Shown in pieces: positions 14,699-25,254 of a stretch of DNA of 64,000 nucleotides. Position 1 is the first letter of the stretch; each line of letters starts with the position of its first letter. The notes beneath the pieces are model-generated. The model saw nothing but the letters and a program-made list of their open reading frames with translations, made no database searches and was not told the DNA's origin. The DNA comes from Sphagnum compactum (taxonomy: Eukaryota; Bryophyta; Sphagnopsida; Sphagnales): positions 1,674,001-1,738,000 of the forward strand of contig OZ234503.1 of NCBI GenBank assembly GCA_965153455.1. Direction: 5' to 3'. The translations under genes were made by a program, and so were the position numbers.

Positions 14699-14751
14699 CA
14701 CGATAAGAAACAACTATACACTGTATAATTATTGTATAATAGGCAAGTGCG

Positions 14752-14859
14752 CCCACGGATTGCACAAACGGTTCGATTCTTGCCCCACCCACGGATTACA
14801 CAAACGGTTTGATTCTTACCCCACCCATAGATTGCACAAACGCTTCGATTCAGGCAATC
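14752..14859 (+). repeat. Three 36-bp direct repeats upstream of the transposase frame
   Basis: Copies at 14752-14787, 14788-14823 and 14824-14859 begin CCCACGGATTGCACAAACGG or a close variant. The third copy diverges at its 3' end. They lie 28 bp before the first ATG, so they could be subterminal transposase-binding sites or promoter elements; this is an inference from position. Confidence 0.85.
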
Positions 14860-14886
14860 TAGTGCTCTAGTTTTTGGTGTTCATCT

Positions 14887-16399
14887 ATGTTCATGGGGAA
14901 GATTAAGGACGATATTTGGTCTAAGTTTGGCCAGTCTTACAAGCAAAGCGATGCGAAATCGAGCTATTGCAAGTGCTCGGCGTGCGATGAGCCTGTGATT
15001 GCGGCAGTTGGCCACATGTGTGATCATTGGGCGAAGTGCAAGAAGCGTCCCCGCGCCATTGGCCAACTTGATGCGGGCTTTCAGCCATCACGAAAGTTAG
15101 CAAAGACGTGGACTGTGTAGTCATCTTTGGTGCATTCCTCGGCGGGTAATGGTGGCAGTATGGTTGGGGAGTTGGTTGAACCACTAAATCCCTCGCCCTT
15201 TTTCACTGGCGGTCGCTTACATTTCGATTCGCTGAAGAAAGGCAAATTGGAGAAGCTGCACCAACTATTCACTCGCAGTGTTCATCGTACGGCCATGCCT
15301 TACTCTACTTTTGAGCACCCGGCATGGAAAGATTTCTTTCAAGCGCAGTGCGGCTGCTTTCAGCTTCCATCTTTAGTTGCGATCGGTGGTGAGCTTATGC
15401 GAGCAGAATATGCAGTTACCATGAACGATGTTCTGCTCGCCCTCGGCAAGCATTTGCTCATCTGCTTGACGCTGGACGATGCCACAAACTTGCAAGGGAA
15501 ACAAGTCATCAACATGATGGCTTGTGGACCTAAGCCGTTCTTCCTTGAGCACTTCACGATGGAGCTGCGCAGAGAGAGCGCGACCAATCTGTTGGAGAAG
15601 TTGCTGAACTGTAAGCTGCACCTACTCGGATCAGTTTGCCAGCCGGCTCCTGGTTTCGCGCTAGCGAGGGATGTCGGAATGTTTGACGACAGCGGCGTTG
15701 AAGTGGTGGAGCAGCAGGAAGAAGGACAGGTCTGCACCAAGAATGAACACTTCATTAATCCCCCGATGTTTTGCTTCTGCAACGATTCCCCGAACGTCAT
15801 GGTCAAGCTGCGCAAGGAGTGCCTGAAGACGAAGGAGTTCGCGTTCACTTACGGCTGTGCGCCCCATGCAATCCACAATCTTTGCATGGATCTGATCAAG
15901 AATTTCCCCGGAGTGAAGCACGTTTTGAAGCAGATAGTATTCATGGTCAAAACCTTGAAATTGTCGCATCTTCTTCTACAATTATTTGACAAGCTGTGTT
16001 TGGAGAAGTTCAAAAAGACCTACGTGCTCATCCTCTTCACGAAGACTCGATGGGGCACCGTATTCTTTCAGTGCGCAACGTGCCAACATGGTCAAGGCGG
16101 CGTGCGCAGCGCTGCTAGGCGAAATTCTAAACGTCGAACTCGACATTGATATATGCGACGAAGCAGCTAGATCGTCGAATAGCCGCAACATGGGATATGA
16201 AGTTCTGCAAGTGGCTACGCAGCTCGGTGCTGACAGCGGAAATGACGCTGAAGAGGAGCCCCTAGACGAGGAAGACGATGCCGCTGGTGGCTGCATTGAA
16301 AAATTTGATCGCTTTGACATCTCTAGCAGCATCAACGACATTGCTGACGAGGATCTCTTCGACAGGGAGGTGGTGGACAAGGGTAACATCTTCAATTGA
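14887..16399 (+). pseudogene. hAT-like transposase with BED-type finger and DUF659 region, inactivated
   Basis: The frame opens at ATG 14887. Residues 30-51 hold C-x2-C ... H-x3-C (C30, C33, H47, C51), consistent with a BED-like zinc finger. A TAG at 15118-15120 (codon 78) breaks the frame, which then continues without another stop to 16149. The middle part has LTLDDATNLQGKQVINMM followed by FFLEHF, and later NDSPNVMVKLRKEC and YGCAPHAIHNL, which match the DUF659/hAT catalytic region in order. Around 16063-16069 a 1-nt shift moves the frame: the continuation (NMVKAACAALLGEILNVELD) is read in the next frame and ends with TGA at 16397-16399. The region after ICDE is acidic and does not resemble a hAT C-terminal dimerisation domain, so an internal deletion is likely. 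The style recalls oomycete hAT-like elements; this is recollection only. Confidence 0.75.
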
Positions 16400-16416
16400 G
16401 GTGGACTCTGACTGTT

Positions 16417-16440
16417 GTATAATACAATATGGTATTATAC
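16417..16440. repeat. Right terminal hairpin of the hAT-like element
   Basis: GTATAATAC (16417-16425) and GTATTATAC (16432-16440) form a perfect 9-bp stem with a 6-nt loop. It starts 18 bp after the TGA of the transposase frame. Confidence 0.75.
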
Positions 16441-16477
16441 CACGCAGTCCGCGCAGGTTCCAATTATATAGAATAGT

Positions 16478-16556
16478 AAACCTAATTTAATTTAGCCATG
16501 ATTAATTTGAGTTTTTAGTTAATTTAGCCTAGGTTAGTTTAAGCTAGCCTTAGTTA
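16478..16556. repeat. TTTAGCC-type satellite, right part
   Basis: AACCTAATTTAATTTAGCC resumes after the insertion and fades after TTAGCCTAGG and TAGCCTTAGTT motifs. Confidence 0.75.
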
Positions 16557-16902
16557 ACACGGGTTTAACCTTAGTACTAAAGGTACATAATACTATTATA
16601 CATAACCTATGTAGATATATTAAGTATATTACTATAAGTATGTATAAATCTAGGCCATTATTTTTATGACATGTGTCCATGTTATACACATTTAGTTGCA
16701 CACATAACCATATGGCCCAAAAATTATACAATACCAAATTTGTAGTTATAAACATGACCGAAATAGTTGCAAACGACAACCAGTTGCATGCCAGTTGCAT
16801 AGTGACTGGTTGCAAACGATTGGATTTCTATTAGTGACAAATACAGAAAAATGACATTACAAAACATGCTGATGAGAAGATATCCTTGGTAAAAAATTTG
16901 TA

Positions 16903-17200
16903 GACATTTGTCATAGCTTTCCAAACCCTAACATTTTCTTTGAAAATTGCCATTGCCCTTGAAGGGATGGAAACACTGCAAACCTTACACACATCATCAT
17001 CATCATTATCACAGAAAACAAATCAAAGGTGGGTGTGGACAATATATTTTTGGACATTTGTCATAGCTTTCCAAACCCTAACTTTTTCTTTGATAATTGC
17101 CATTGCCTCTTAAGGGATGGACACTGCAAACCTTACACATATCATCATCATTACAAAGTTATTGTGAATCTGAGATATCAAATCAAGGGTGGGTGGAAAA
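16903..17200 (+). repeat. 150-bp tandem duplication
   Basis: GACATTTGTCATAGCTTTCC starts at 16903 and again at 17053. Both copies continue with CCCTAAC, TTGCCATTGCC, AAGGGATGG, CACTGCAAACCTTACACA, an ATCATC run and CAAATCAA(A/G)GGTGGGTG. The copies differ by small changes only. The array starts 66 bp right of the CACTA element end. Confidence 0.9.
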
Positions 17201-19800
17201 CATATCTCATTGCAACATGAAGGCTAAAGAAGAAAAAGATTTAGTCCTAAATAACCACTCCATTCAAAACTTACATCATCATGCCTATTTGATGAACTTG
17301 TGCAAAGTGCAAGTTTGGTCAGACAGAGATCCTCTTCTTCTTGTCATTTTGGGATTATAAATTTTGGAGCACAAGATTGATGAAGTTTTGCAACATTTCT
17401 TGCTATGCAAATTTTTTTGCATGTTGTGGCAGTCAATGTGCTTAGACTTGAGAACAAAACATTGGCCATGCAGAGATCTAAAGCATTGAAATCATGGAGT
17501 AGATTTGGTAGGATATGAACTTGTTCCATACCTGAAGAATTCCATCTGGGGAGTCCATCAATCTTTCAATAAGCTTTCATACTATATAGAATTCCACAGC
17601 CTCGGATCTACAACAAATTGACTTGCCAACAATCCTCGAAGCAAGGGGTTGTCAGTTGCAAAATGTCTTGATCATAGTAAGAAAAGAAATTGTCGCCACT
17701 AGGAATCCCACAACACTCTTGTCATGAAGGTAAACTATGTGAAGAAGATTAAGAAGGAGAAGAAGAAGAAGAGAAGGTGGTGGTGTGGTTGTGTGGTTCC
17801 TTTTTTTGTTAAACAGGTTCTTAGGAGGTGTAGACGTGGCTTTTGAAAAATCTCAAGAAATCTGGAGAACACGAAGAAGAACAATCGATGCTGAAATGTT
17901 TGTCGTTGAATTTGTTTCAAAAGAAGGCAACACTAAGAGAAAGAAGATGTGCAAGATGTGGGAAGAACTTATCAGATTACAGATTATGCAGATGATAATG
18001 GTGCCTTGATTGATTCGAAATATCACTTGCAGCCTCTTCGAGAGACTCATCACTATCCCAATTCCCTATACGCTAGGTCCCTGTTCCTCTCTCTCGCTCT
18101 CTCTCTCTCTCTCGTCATCTTGCCTCTTCTGACAACCTGAATGGATTACTGATCTTTTGATGTTCTATTCAATTTTTTGCAAATGTGTTTGCAAGCATCA
18201 TTCCTTCAATTTCTTTACATAATTAGAGTGGGAGAGATCTCTAAATATGCCATAACAGGGCTGCAAACAAATAAATAAGCAAATAGTGGTGCTTTTTCTG
18301 TCCAAAGAGGAAGGCTTTCCAGGACTTCTATGTGTTTTCTGCAACATGTTGAAGAAAATTCTTATTTGTTGATGACTTGTGCAAGCAAATGACAAAGGGG
18401 ATTGGAACTTGACACCTTTAAGGACGCTATGTTGGCTCCTCAAGGAATGTCGATTTTTTGAACGATAAATCAGGGAGGACATTTGTTGTGTTCTTGACAA
18501 CGAATTCTTTAGCGAGGACCTAGACATCTACTTTCTAATAGACTGGAAGAGTGTCCTCTCGAGCTTGTTGTCCATGAAGGTTGGCTTCAAAGCAATTGTT
18601 TGTATTTCTGACTAGAAGTCCTTTAACAATTTGGTTATCACACTTAGGAAGAGGACTTCATGGACGACATCTCTATGGAGTATGGATTCTATTAGACTTC
18701 CAAGCAGGAAGTTCTTCTATTGAGGTCATTGGGTTCATGGATGAACCTTCCACTTTGGTGTACATTTACCTTTTACCTTCATAGGAAGGAAAGTTTGCGC
18801 ATGCAGACAATTTGGCATCAAGGCGTCTTCCAGTGTGGATCCCCATTTGTGATCGTCCATTTTCGGAAGAACAAAGGTTGTATAAGCTAGAACTCAACTC
18901 AGACATGATTCGATTTTGTAGCCACTTTTGCGTGGTGGAATGGTGTGTCTAAATAACTTCGGTGGTGGAATATTATTATATCTATGCCTGGTATGTTTTC
19001 ATGAATACCAAATCTATTTCCATGTTTTTTGGTTTATTAGCCCTTTTAGAATCTGAACCAATATCAATGGAATGTGCAAGAGAAAAATGTTCAGGTTTTG
19101 GAGCTCATTCCCATGGACTTGCTCGATAATGCTTAGGAGATTGCAATGACTAGTCTATTGGTTTTGTATAGTACAAACCCAATGCCCCTTGCAATTTGTG
19201 TTTTGCCTCCGCCTGCAAATGCCAAACAACAAGGGTCGGGTGTAGAAGAAGAATTGCAAGAACAAGAGATATCTATTCCTATAAGAAAGAAGAAAACCAG
19301 GAGGATACCTGCTCGAGGTTGTTATTAGAGAAATAAGCACAAGAATGAATAGCGGTTCTATGCCAATCCTGAGGAGTTCTCAGTCTTGTGTGGTTGGAAA
19401 GAGGAGAATGATAGACGATGAGCACCCCTCCAATGGCATGTCAACGTGACTTGACATCTCCTCTACGGAACTGTTGTAGACGGCCACTATTCCTAGGGAG
19501 GATAATCTTGAGGATTTAAATGATGACGATATTGGTATGAAGATGAACAAACAAGTTCCTTTCGAGGACTTGAACCCATTTAAGGTTAGATTAAACTATG
19601 ACTTACAATTCTCCTCATTAGGCATTGTACAATTTTTAAAAATTATGAATACATTTAAATAGGATATTTTTCTTTCTGTTTTACTCAAAAGTGTAGACTA
19701 CATCTAATGGCCACTAGATAATTTTATATCCTTTTTTTCATGTTTCGATTACTAGATATTTTACATCTCTTGGCCAATCAAATTTTTTTTAATGTTTCCA
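17201..19800. other. Region without a recognised gene
   Basis: Short open frames exist on both strands, for example 18198-18527 on the minus strand and 19146-19328 on the plus strand. The latter has a charged stretch, EEELQEQEISIPIRKKKTRR. None was recognised and none has convincing splice context. It may be decayed mobile-element coding sequence. Confidence 0.4.
18087..18113. repeat. (CT)n microsatellite
   Basis: A CT run of about 27 bp with a single G interruption at 18096. Confidence 0.9.
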
Positions 19801-19804
19801 TAAT

Positions 19805-20125
19805 GGCCACCAAATCGTTGTATCTGGTTGTCACAAAATAGGTTGATCTGGTGGCCACAAAATACAACGAGATATTTGGTGGCCACCATATAGGTCGATT
19901 TGATGGCCACTAGATACCACAATTTGGTGGCCACCAAATAGAACAATGTGGTGGTCACTAGGTTGACCTATTTTAGGGCCACCAGATACAATGATCCGGT
20001 CACCACCAAATCGACCAGATAGGTTGATCTGATGTCCACCAGATACCATGATCTGGTGGCCACTAGATACCATGATCTGGTGGCCACTAGATACACCTAT
20101 CTGGTGGCTTCCAGATTCGATTTGG
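19805..20125. repeat. Tandem array with a GGTGGCCACC palindromic core
   Basis: About ten units of roughly 20-30 bp carry cores such as GATCTGGTGGCCACTAGATA separated by short A/T spacers like CCATGATCTG. Many cores are near-perfect palindromes. They match the theme of the array at 3066-3770, but here the spacers are shorter. Confidence 0.8.
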
Positions 20126-21049
20126 TGGCCATTAGATTAATAAGTGGTTGAAGAATTCAAAAAATACAGTCGTAGAGGATTATGATTCCCTCCTCAACGG
20201 TTTTTTTATTTGAAGTTTTGTTTACTTTTCACTTGGTTTATTTGGAATTCTAGTTTAGTTGAATTCTCACGCTTTTGTACTTTCTATGTGCAAGTGAAGG
20301 TGCATTTGGGTCCGATGAATTTAGTGAATACACATTTGAGGATTCAGATGATTAGGACAAGATTGGGTTTATTTTTGGCCCTAGTGGAATTTGAAGGACG
20401 GCTATTTAGTTGCTTGGACAGTTGGATGGGAGTGAATTGCATTAGAGGAGACATGCAAAAAGGCAAGAAAGACGAAGGAGATTGATATCGTCTCCAGTCC
20501 AAATTTCGCCTTGTTGAAGTTCTATGTCCCCACCTCACTCTCCACCCATGTCTCTCCCAACCCTCTAACAATTGGTCCCGACGCAACCACATTCGACCTT
20601 TGTAGGATTCGATGGGGTCAAAGCTAATACACTTCCAGGAATTCTCCATGATTCTGTTGAGCAAGATAAGGGGAAAAGCTCGCTCTTGAAGTATTTAGAT
20701 CTCCTCCTCTCATAGACACAGAAGATGTGGAGGTGAGTCTTTTGCATGTGATTTTTGATTTGAAAGGGGTCCTTGTTGGGAAGGACTATTTGAGAATTAA
20801 TCACCTCTTGCCTCCGCCATTTAACTTAGCTTAAGGTCAAACCTTATTAGGCAAGAACATTGTACCCAAGTTAGCTCTAAAGGAATTCCTCCTTAGGTGT
20901 TTAGAGTAGTTTACCGTCTACATATGGACGTCTACTCCACTTGCCAAAATGAAAACTTACTTGAAAAAAGTAGCAGAAGAGACAAGTATTGAAATCGACC
21001 TGCAAAGGATCATGGGTCGATATTAGTGCAAGATTAATAAGCACTTTTT
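20126..21049. other. Spacer before the duplicated gene relic
   Basis: Open frames up to 106 codons occur on both strands (20210-20485 plus, 20344-20664 minus) with no recognised similarity. Part of it may be the decayed upstream portion of the relic that follows. Confidence 0.35.
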
Positions 21050-21530
21050 GTAGTTTCCTTACAAAACATACCTTAATCGCGTCAATCATCTCACTCATGA
21101 TAAATTAATTTATCATAAGAACCTTTATGATTTCTTCCCTCGGTATCCTAATACTCACCTTGGGAATAAATTGTTGATAAACGATATGCTTTATGAAACT
21201 TGCTTAAATCTGCCCTTTAATGCCATCTTTGTTGAGTCCAATGAGTACACGCCCAAAGAGGATAATTATCTAGTGAAAACTCTTCTCCCTTACTTAGAGT
21301 TCCTTCATAATTTTGGGTTTAGTGTTCCCACCTTTGTGAAGTTCTATCCTTTTGGTGTCATCAGAAGTATCAAGGAAAGTGATGTCAGATTCCGGACGTT
21401 GTTCCAAAAATGCACTATGGCCTGTTCCGCCAGTTTTCGTAAAAATTGTTCAACATCCATTATAAGTAGTCCAAATATTCCCTGTTGCTTCTTCCTTCCA
21501 ATGTTTTTTTGGATTTTCCAATCTTATTGA
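21050..21530 (+). pseudogene. Unknown gene relic, copy 1 of a duplicated pair
   Basis: The translated stretch contains DKLIYHKNLYDFFPRYPN (from 21099), then NKLLINDMLYE, then DNYLVKTLLPYLEFLHN, then GVIRSIKESD and FQKC (ending near 21413). The order and sequence parallel copy 2. A TAG lies just upstream in the same frame and no start or splice structure is evident. I do not recognise the family. The conserved leucine-rich core (LLPYLEFLH against VLPYLENLH) and the PFG-IR motif could serve as search seeds. Confidence 0.5.
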
Positions 21531-21596
21531 TTTATATGGTCAGTCTATTTCTAGACTTCATAACTACTATTCGTTTGATTTTTTTAGATTATTGGT

Positions 21597-22320
21597 GTGT
21601 CGTTTCTTGAAGAGCCGGAAGATAGGGAGTCGCCAAATTCATGCGTGATTAATGAGATTCCACTAATTTTAGGTTTCGACTCCCAAATGCCTCAAGTGGA
21701 AGATGTGGAGTTACCAAATTCACGTGCGACACGCTTCAATAGAAGTTCTCGCATCGTCATTTTCCATCTTCGATTGAAGGAATTTTTGGAGAAATGCCTT
21801 ATTCAATTCCAAGTGTATATTTGGTTTGTAGCCCAGTGTTATGATATCTATAATTATTTGGATCGAATATGGCACAAAACACAAATCTCTGTACATGCTT
21901 CCAAAGTGCTTGATCAGGAGTTTTGCATGCGAAATCTGCATTTCCTGCCAAATAAACTTGACAAGCCAATTTTCCATAAAACCCTTCATGTTTTTTTTTC
22001 TACTTATCCTTCCATTCATGCTGGCAATATGTTGCTCGCAAACAATACACCATATAAAAACATGTTTAACAACCCATATAGTGCCATTCTTTTGGAGTCA
22101 TTTATTGACTTTCGTGGGGAAGATGAATATTTGTTGGGGTCTGTCCTCCCTTACTTGGAAAATCTTCATTCGTCCAAATATGGTGTTCCCACCTTTGTTT
22201 AACACAATCCCTTTGGTAGGATTAGATGTATTGATCAAAATAATCTAGGACGTTTAAAAATGTTATTTGTGAAATGTAGTCGGACCTACCAACCCACTTT
22301 TGTAATAGTATGAAATTGAA
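21597..22320 (+). pseudogene. Unknown gene relic, copy 2 of a duplicated pair
   Basis: The 201-codon open stretch ends at a TAA (22200-22202), after which the homology to copy 1 continues in the same frame (HNPFGRIRCIDQNN, then LFVKCS near 22276). Aligned segments include NKLDKPIFHKTLHVFFSTYP (from 21951) and YLLGSVLPYLENLHSSKYG. The stop inside the conserved block shows it is not intact. The two copies are offset by about 850 bp. Product unknown. Confidence 0.5.
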
Positions 22321-22511
22321 ATTGAAACAAAAAGTACCTTATTAATTTTTCATCCTCAAATTTTGTTTGTTTGAATATCTCAAAATTTTCCTTTTGATAA
22401 AATTTATTAAAAATATTTAATTCTATTGCTTGAATGTTGCTTGTACTCTTTATCTTTAAGGCATCTAGTTTTGGCCTTGTGGGCCTTGGGTTGGATTTCG
22501 CACTCTTACCA

Positions 22512-22632
22512 CCATTTGGTGGCTGCTAGGTCTTCTCTAACATCTACTTGCTGGCCGCCAAGTGCTGTCCCTCATCCAATTGGTGGCCGCTAAGTGCTTT
22601 CCCTCATCCACCTGGTGGTTGCTAGGTCGTGA
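22512..22632. repeat. Short array of GGTGGCC(G)CC-type palindromes
   Basis: Four units: TTGGTGGCTGCTAGGTC, CTGGCCGCCAAGTG, TTGGTGGCCGCTAAGTG and CTGGTGGTTGCTAGGTC, separated by spacers containing TCCCTCATCCA. It is the third locus in this window with this core. Confidence 0.75.
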
Positions 22633-22635
22633 TTT

Positions 22636-22877
22636 ATGTGTTTTCAGTTAGTGTTCCTATCAAATCCCTGGTCAAAATTATCCTTCCATATTTTAGATAT
22701 TATTCTTGTAAATTTTGTGTTGGTGTAACATCTCTTAGGACAAGGATCGAGGCATTTACTCATTTTTAAATTTTTCTTTACTCCAACCTTTTTTTTTTTG
22801 GGTAGGTGCATGATGTTTCTCTTTCTAATGCAAAAATGTAGATTTGGACTTTTCAACCTCAATTTAACACAACTAAA
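22636..22877. other. Spacer before the FCP1-like relic
   Basis: No separate feature is visible. It may include degraded upstream coding sequence of the following relic. Confidence 0.35.
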
Positions 22878-23457
22878 AAGCTTTTCAATCTTAATGTCAA
22901 TGGTGTCCTTTGCTACTTTCCAAAGTGTGCCCTCCTTCAAGGGGATCAATGAAAGACTAAGTAGAATTTAGACCTATCCATGTTGGAAATTTGTGCTAGA
23001 GTACAAGATTTCCTTTCTCAAGCATTTGAACATTTTTACATTACTATTTGGTCATGTATGTTGCTAGAAGATGTCCTTGAAATTCTACCTTTGTTGATGC
23101 CCAAAACTTTCGTCAATCAATTTGTGTTTGTTTGGGGATGTGAGCAATGCACTAAACAATGGGTCAGCTCACACGCTTAGTTTTTTACTATTTGAAGGAC
23201 TTGGATCGAGTTCACTTTGTTTACAAAGGTTTGCCTTATGGGCATAGGGATCAAACATGCTCATTGATGATGAGCTTAGCAAGGCCCTTCGAAAGCCAAA
23301 ATGGGGCGAACTTTTCTTTGAGCCATTTAGAGGACGTGAGTTATCCAGAACAAGGTGCAATGGTTAGACCTTGCATCTTGGTTGTGGCCACCGTTGAAAG
23401 GTTTGCCCTGTGCAAAGATCGTTTATGCCCATTTTACAATCGTTATGTAATTTTCGA
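22878..23457 (+). pseudogene. FCP1/NLI-interacting-factor-like (HAD phosphatase fold) domain, broken
   Basis: One frame reads LFNLNVNGVLCYFPK (22881 on), then meets TGA and TAG, then continues with VQDFLSQAFEHFYITIWSCM and EDVLEILPLLMP. After a shift near 23150 it reads YYLKDLDRVHFVYKGLPYG, then in another frame DDELSKALRKPKWGELFFEP, and finally VQWLDLASWLWPPLKGLP. This is the order of an FCP1-like domain: nucleophile loop, TIWSCM motif II region, YYLKDL, and a DDEPSKA-type acidic motif. The first catalytic Asp position of the DxDx-type loop reads N here. Multiple stops and at least three frame changes make it a pseudogene. From memory, such FCP1-like copies are multicopy in some seed-free plants. 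Confidence 0.6.
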
Positions 23458-24110
23458 GGCCGCCGTTCAATTCTTGATATTCGTCTTATTCTTGGTTCAA
23501 GCAGTTTGAAGGAAGTTCAAGCGGGGTTTGGTGATATTGCAACTTCCTTTAGGTGACGTTTTAAGTAAACACTAAACCCGTCCTTGTTTCAGTTATGTTT
23601 TTCATGTCTTTCGTTGCACATTCATTTAGTTATTTGTTTGTATTTTATTTTTCGTCTAATGTTTGTAGTTTTGGAGAAATTTCAATTATTCATTTCTATT
23701 TGCAGTGGATTCTAATATTTATTTACAAATTGTGTGAAGGCATTTGTAGTTCTAACTGATAGAAAATCATGTTATCGATCGGGTTCTCTTTTTAGAAAGG
23801 CAAAGGATGTAGTTGCATGCACTACTAGAATTCTTAAATTTTTTGATTAGAAATTTTGGTTAAAAAAGACCCATTTTGGATAGGCGTAAAAAAAACCTCT
23901 TAATCATTTTGGACAAGTCATTTTGAACCTATCCATTATGACTAGGCCATGTACTTTTTGACTTAGCTTAAGTTGGCATTTTTGATTAATCATTTCGACT
24001 AGTACTTTTGACTAATCATTTCAACTAATATTTTTGGTTAGTCATTTTGATTGGTCAATAGAACAATCAAATGATTTTTTGACTAGTCAAACAACATTTT
24101 GACTAGGCAA

Positions 24111-24288
24111 ATGCCATGTGGCATTTAAATAGTGGCCACCCAAGTTATGCCACATGGCATTTAAACATTGGCCACCCAAGTTATGCCATGTGACATTTAA
24201 ACATTGGCCACCTGGGCTATGCCATGTGGCATTTAAACATTGGCCATTATGTTATGCCATGTGACATTTAGACATTGGCAATTAGGCT
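24111..24288 (+). repeat. Five tandem copies of a 35-36-bp unit
   Basis: Copies at 24111, 24147, 24183, 24219 and 24254 begin ATGCCATGTGGCATTTAAA or a close variant and include ATTGGCCACC. Each copy contains the palindrome-like ATGCCATGTGGCAT. A further partial start (ATGCCACGTGG) follows. Confidence 0.9.
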
Positions 24289-25254
24289 ATGCCACGTGGA
24301 TAGAACCTAAGCAACCTAAGTTAAACCTAAAATTAGATACCTATTCCTAAGGTCCCTATGTCTAGGAACCTACAACCTAAACTCCTAAGCCTAAGTTTAA
24401 GAACCTATAATTAACAATTAGGTATAGAATCCTAAAGTAGGTTAGGGCGACCTAAGCTATGACCTTTACTAGGTTTAAATGTACACCACCTAGATTAAAC
24501 TTATACCTAGATGACCTAGGTAGGAAAATCTTATTTCATTTTGACTTTGGTTTTTAAGGTTGAGCCTTTTCAATTGGCTCATCCCAAGTGGCCTTCCTTT
24601 TTAAATATTTCTTATGTCTTGGATGTTTATGGTGCATCTATTTGTATTGTTCATCATTTGAAAAGGATGACAAACAATATGGGACAAACTTTTGGGAAGA
24701 GAAACATTTTCATGTCCACACAACACTAGAGCCTTTTAATTCACACAACATTATTCCTAAATAATTATGTAAGATACATAAATTAAGTAAATAAATAAAT
24801 AAATAAAAGGTAGGTAAATATGTATGTTAATTAAGTTAAAATAAAAATTAATAATATTTAATATTTAATTATTTAGTTATAATTAACAATAACAACCATA
24901 TTATGAATCCTTGAATTACATAAAATATCAAAATAGTTATAATGTACTATATTGTTGATTGATAATTACAACCAAATTATAATAAATCATTACAAATTTG
25001 ACCTAATTCATTATATATTATCAACAAAGTATTTGTAATAATTAATTATTTAATTATACATTCATTAGTTTATTTTAGGTAAATGATCAGTTAACCAACT
25101 AATAATTTATCATAGGTAAATTATTTCATTATAATATCATTATGTAAACATCGTGTTTCACTACTAATTGACATAATTCACTATTATAATTTATTGTCGT
25201 AAACAGATTTATTTTTATGTTGTTGTTTTAAATACCTTATGTTATTTTATGATA
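24289..25254. other. CCTAA-rich and AT-rich sequence
   Basis: 24300-24530 is rich in CCTAAG/ACCTA words. After that the sequence is AT-rich with a TAAA microsatellite (about 24785-24808). No gene was seen. Confidence 0.5.

Larger units (their letters stand above)
14668..16477 (+). mobile_element. GC-rich hAT/DUF659-like element inserted in the satellite
   Basis: The boundaries are set where the TTTAGCC array stops and resumes. Inside lie a left hairpin, three 36-bp direct repeats, a broken transposase frame and a right hairpin. By eye the coding part is much richer in G and C than everything within 10 kb, and its codons favour G/C at the third position. No clear 8-bp target duplication could be fixed, because the surrounding satellite is repetitive, so the exact ends are uncertain by tens of bases. 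Confidence 0.7.
12575..16836. mobile_element. CACTA-type (EnSpm-like) DNA transposon, non-autonomous, with nested insertion
   Basis: The left end reads CATTATTAGAAAT and the reverse complement of the right end reads CACTAATAGAAAT, so 11 of 13 terminal bases match. Both ends then reach TTTGCAAC at the same distance (bases 21-28). The trinucleotide ACA flanks both sides (12572-12574 and 16837-16839), the 3-bp target duplication expected of CACTA elements. Repeated GTTGCA/TTTGCAAC motifs in both orientations crowd the first and last 200 bp, as expected of subterminal transposase-binding repeats. No CACTA transposase is visible inside. The interior is AT-rich sequence, a TTTAGCC satellite and an inserted hAT-like relic. 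The left terminus has drifted from CACTA to CATTA, which suggests the copy is old. Confidence 0.8.

Noticed and set aside
15360-15848. 162-codon minus-strand open frame
   Set aside because: It is antisense to the DUF659 region and reflects high GC, not a gene.
15986-16395. 137-codon minus-strand open frame across the hAT relic
   Set aside because: It is an antisense shadow of the GC-rich transposase frames.
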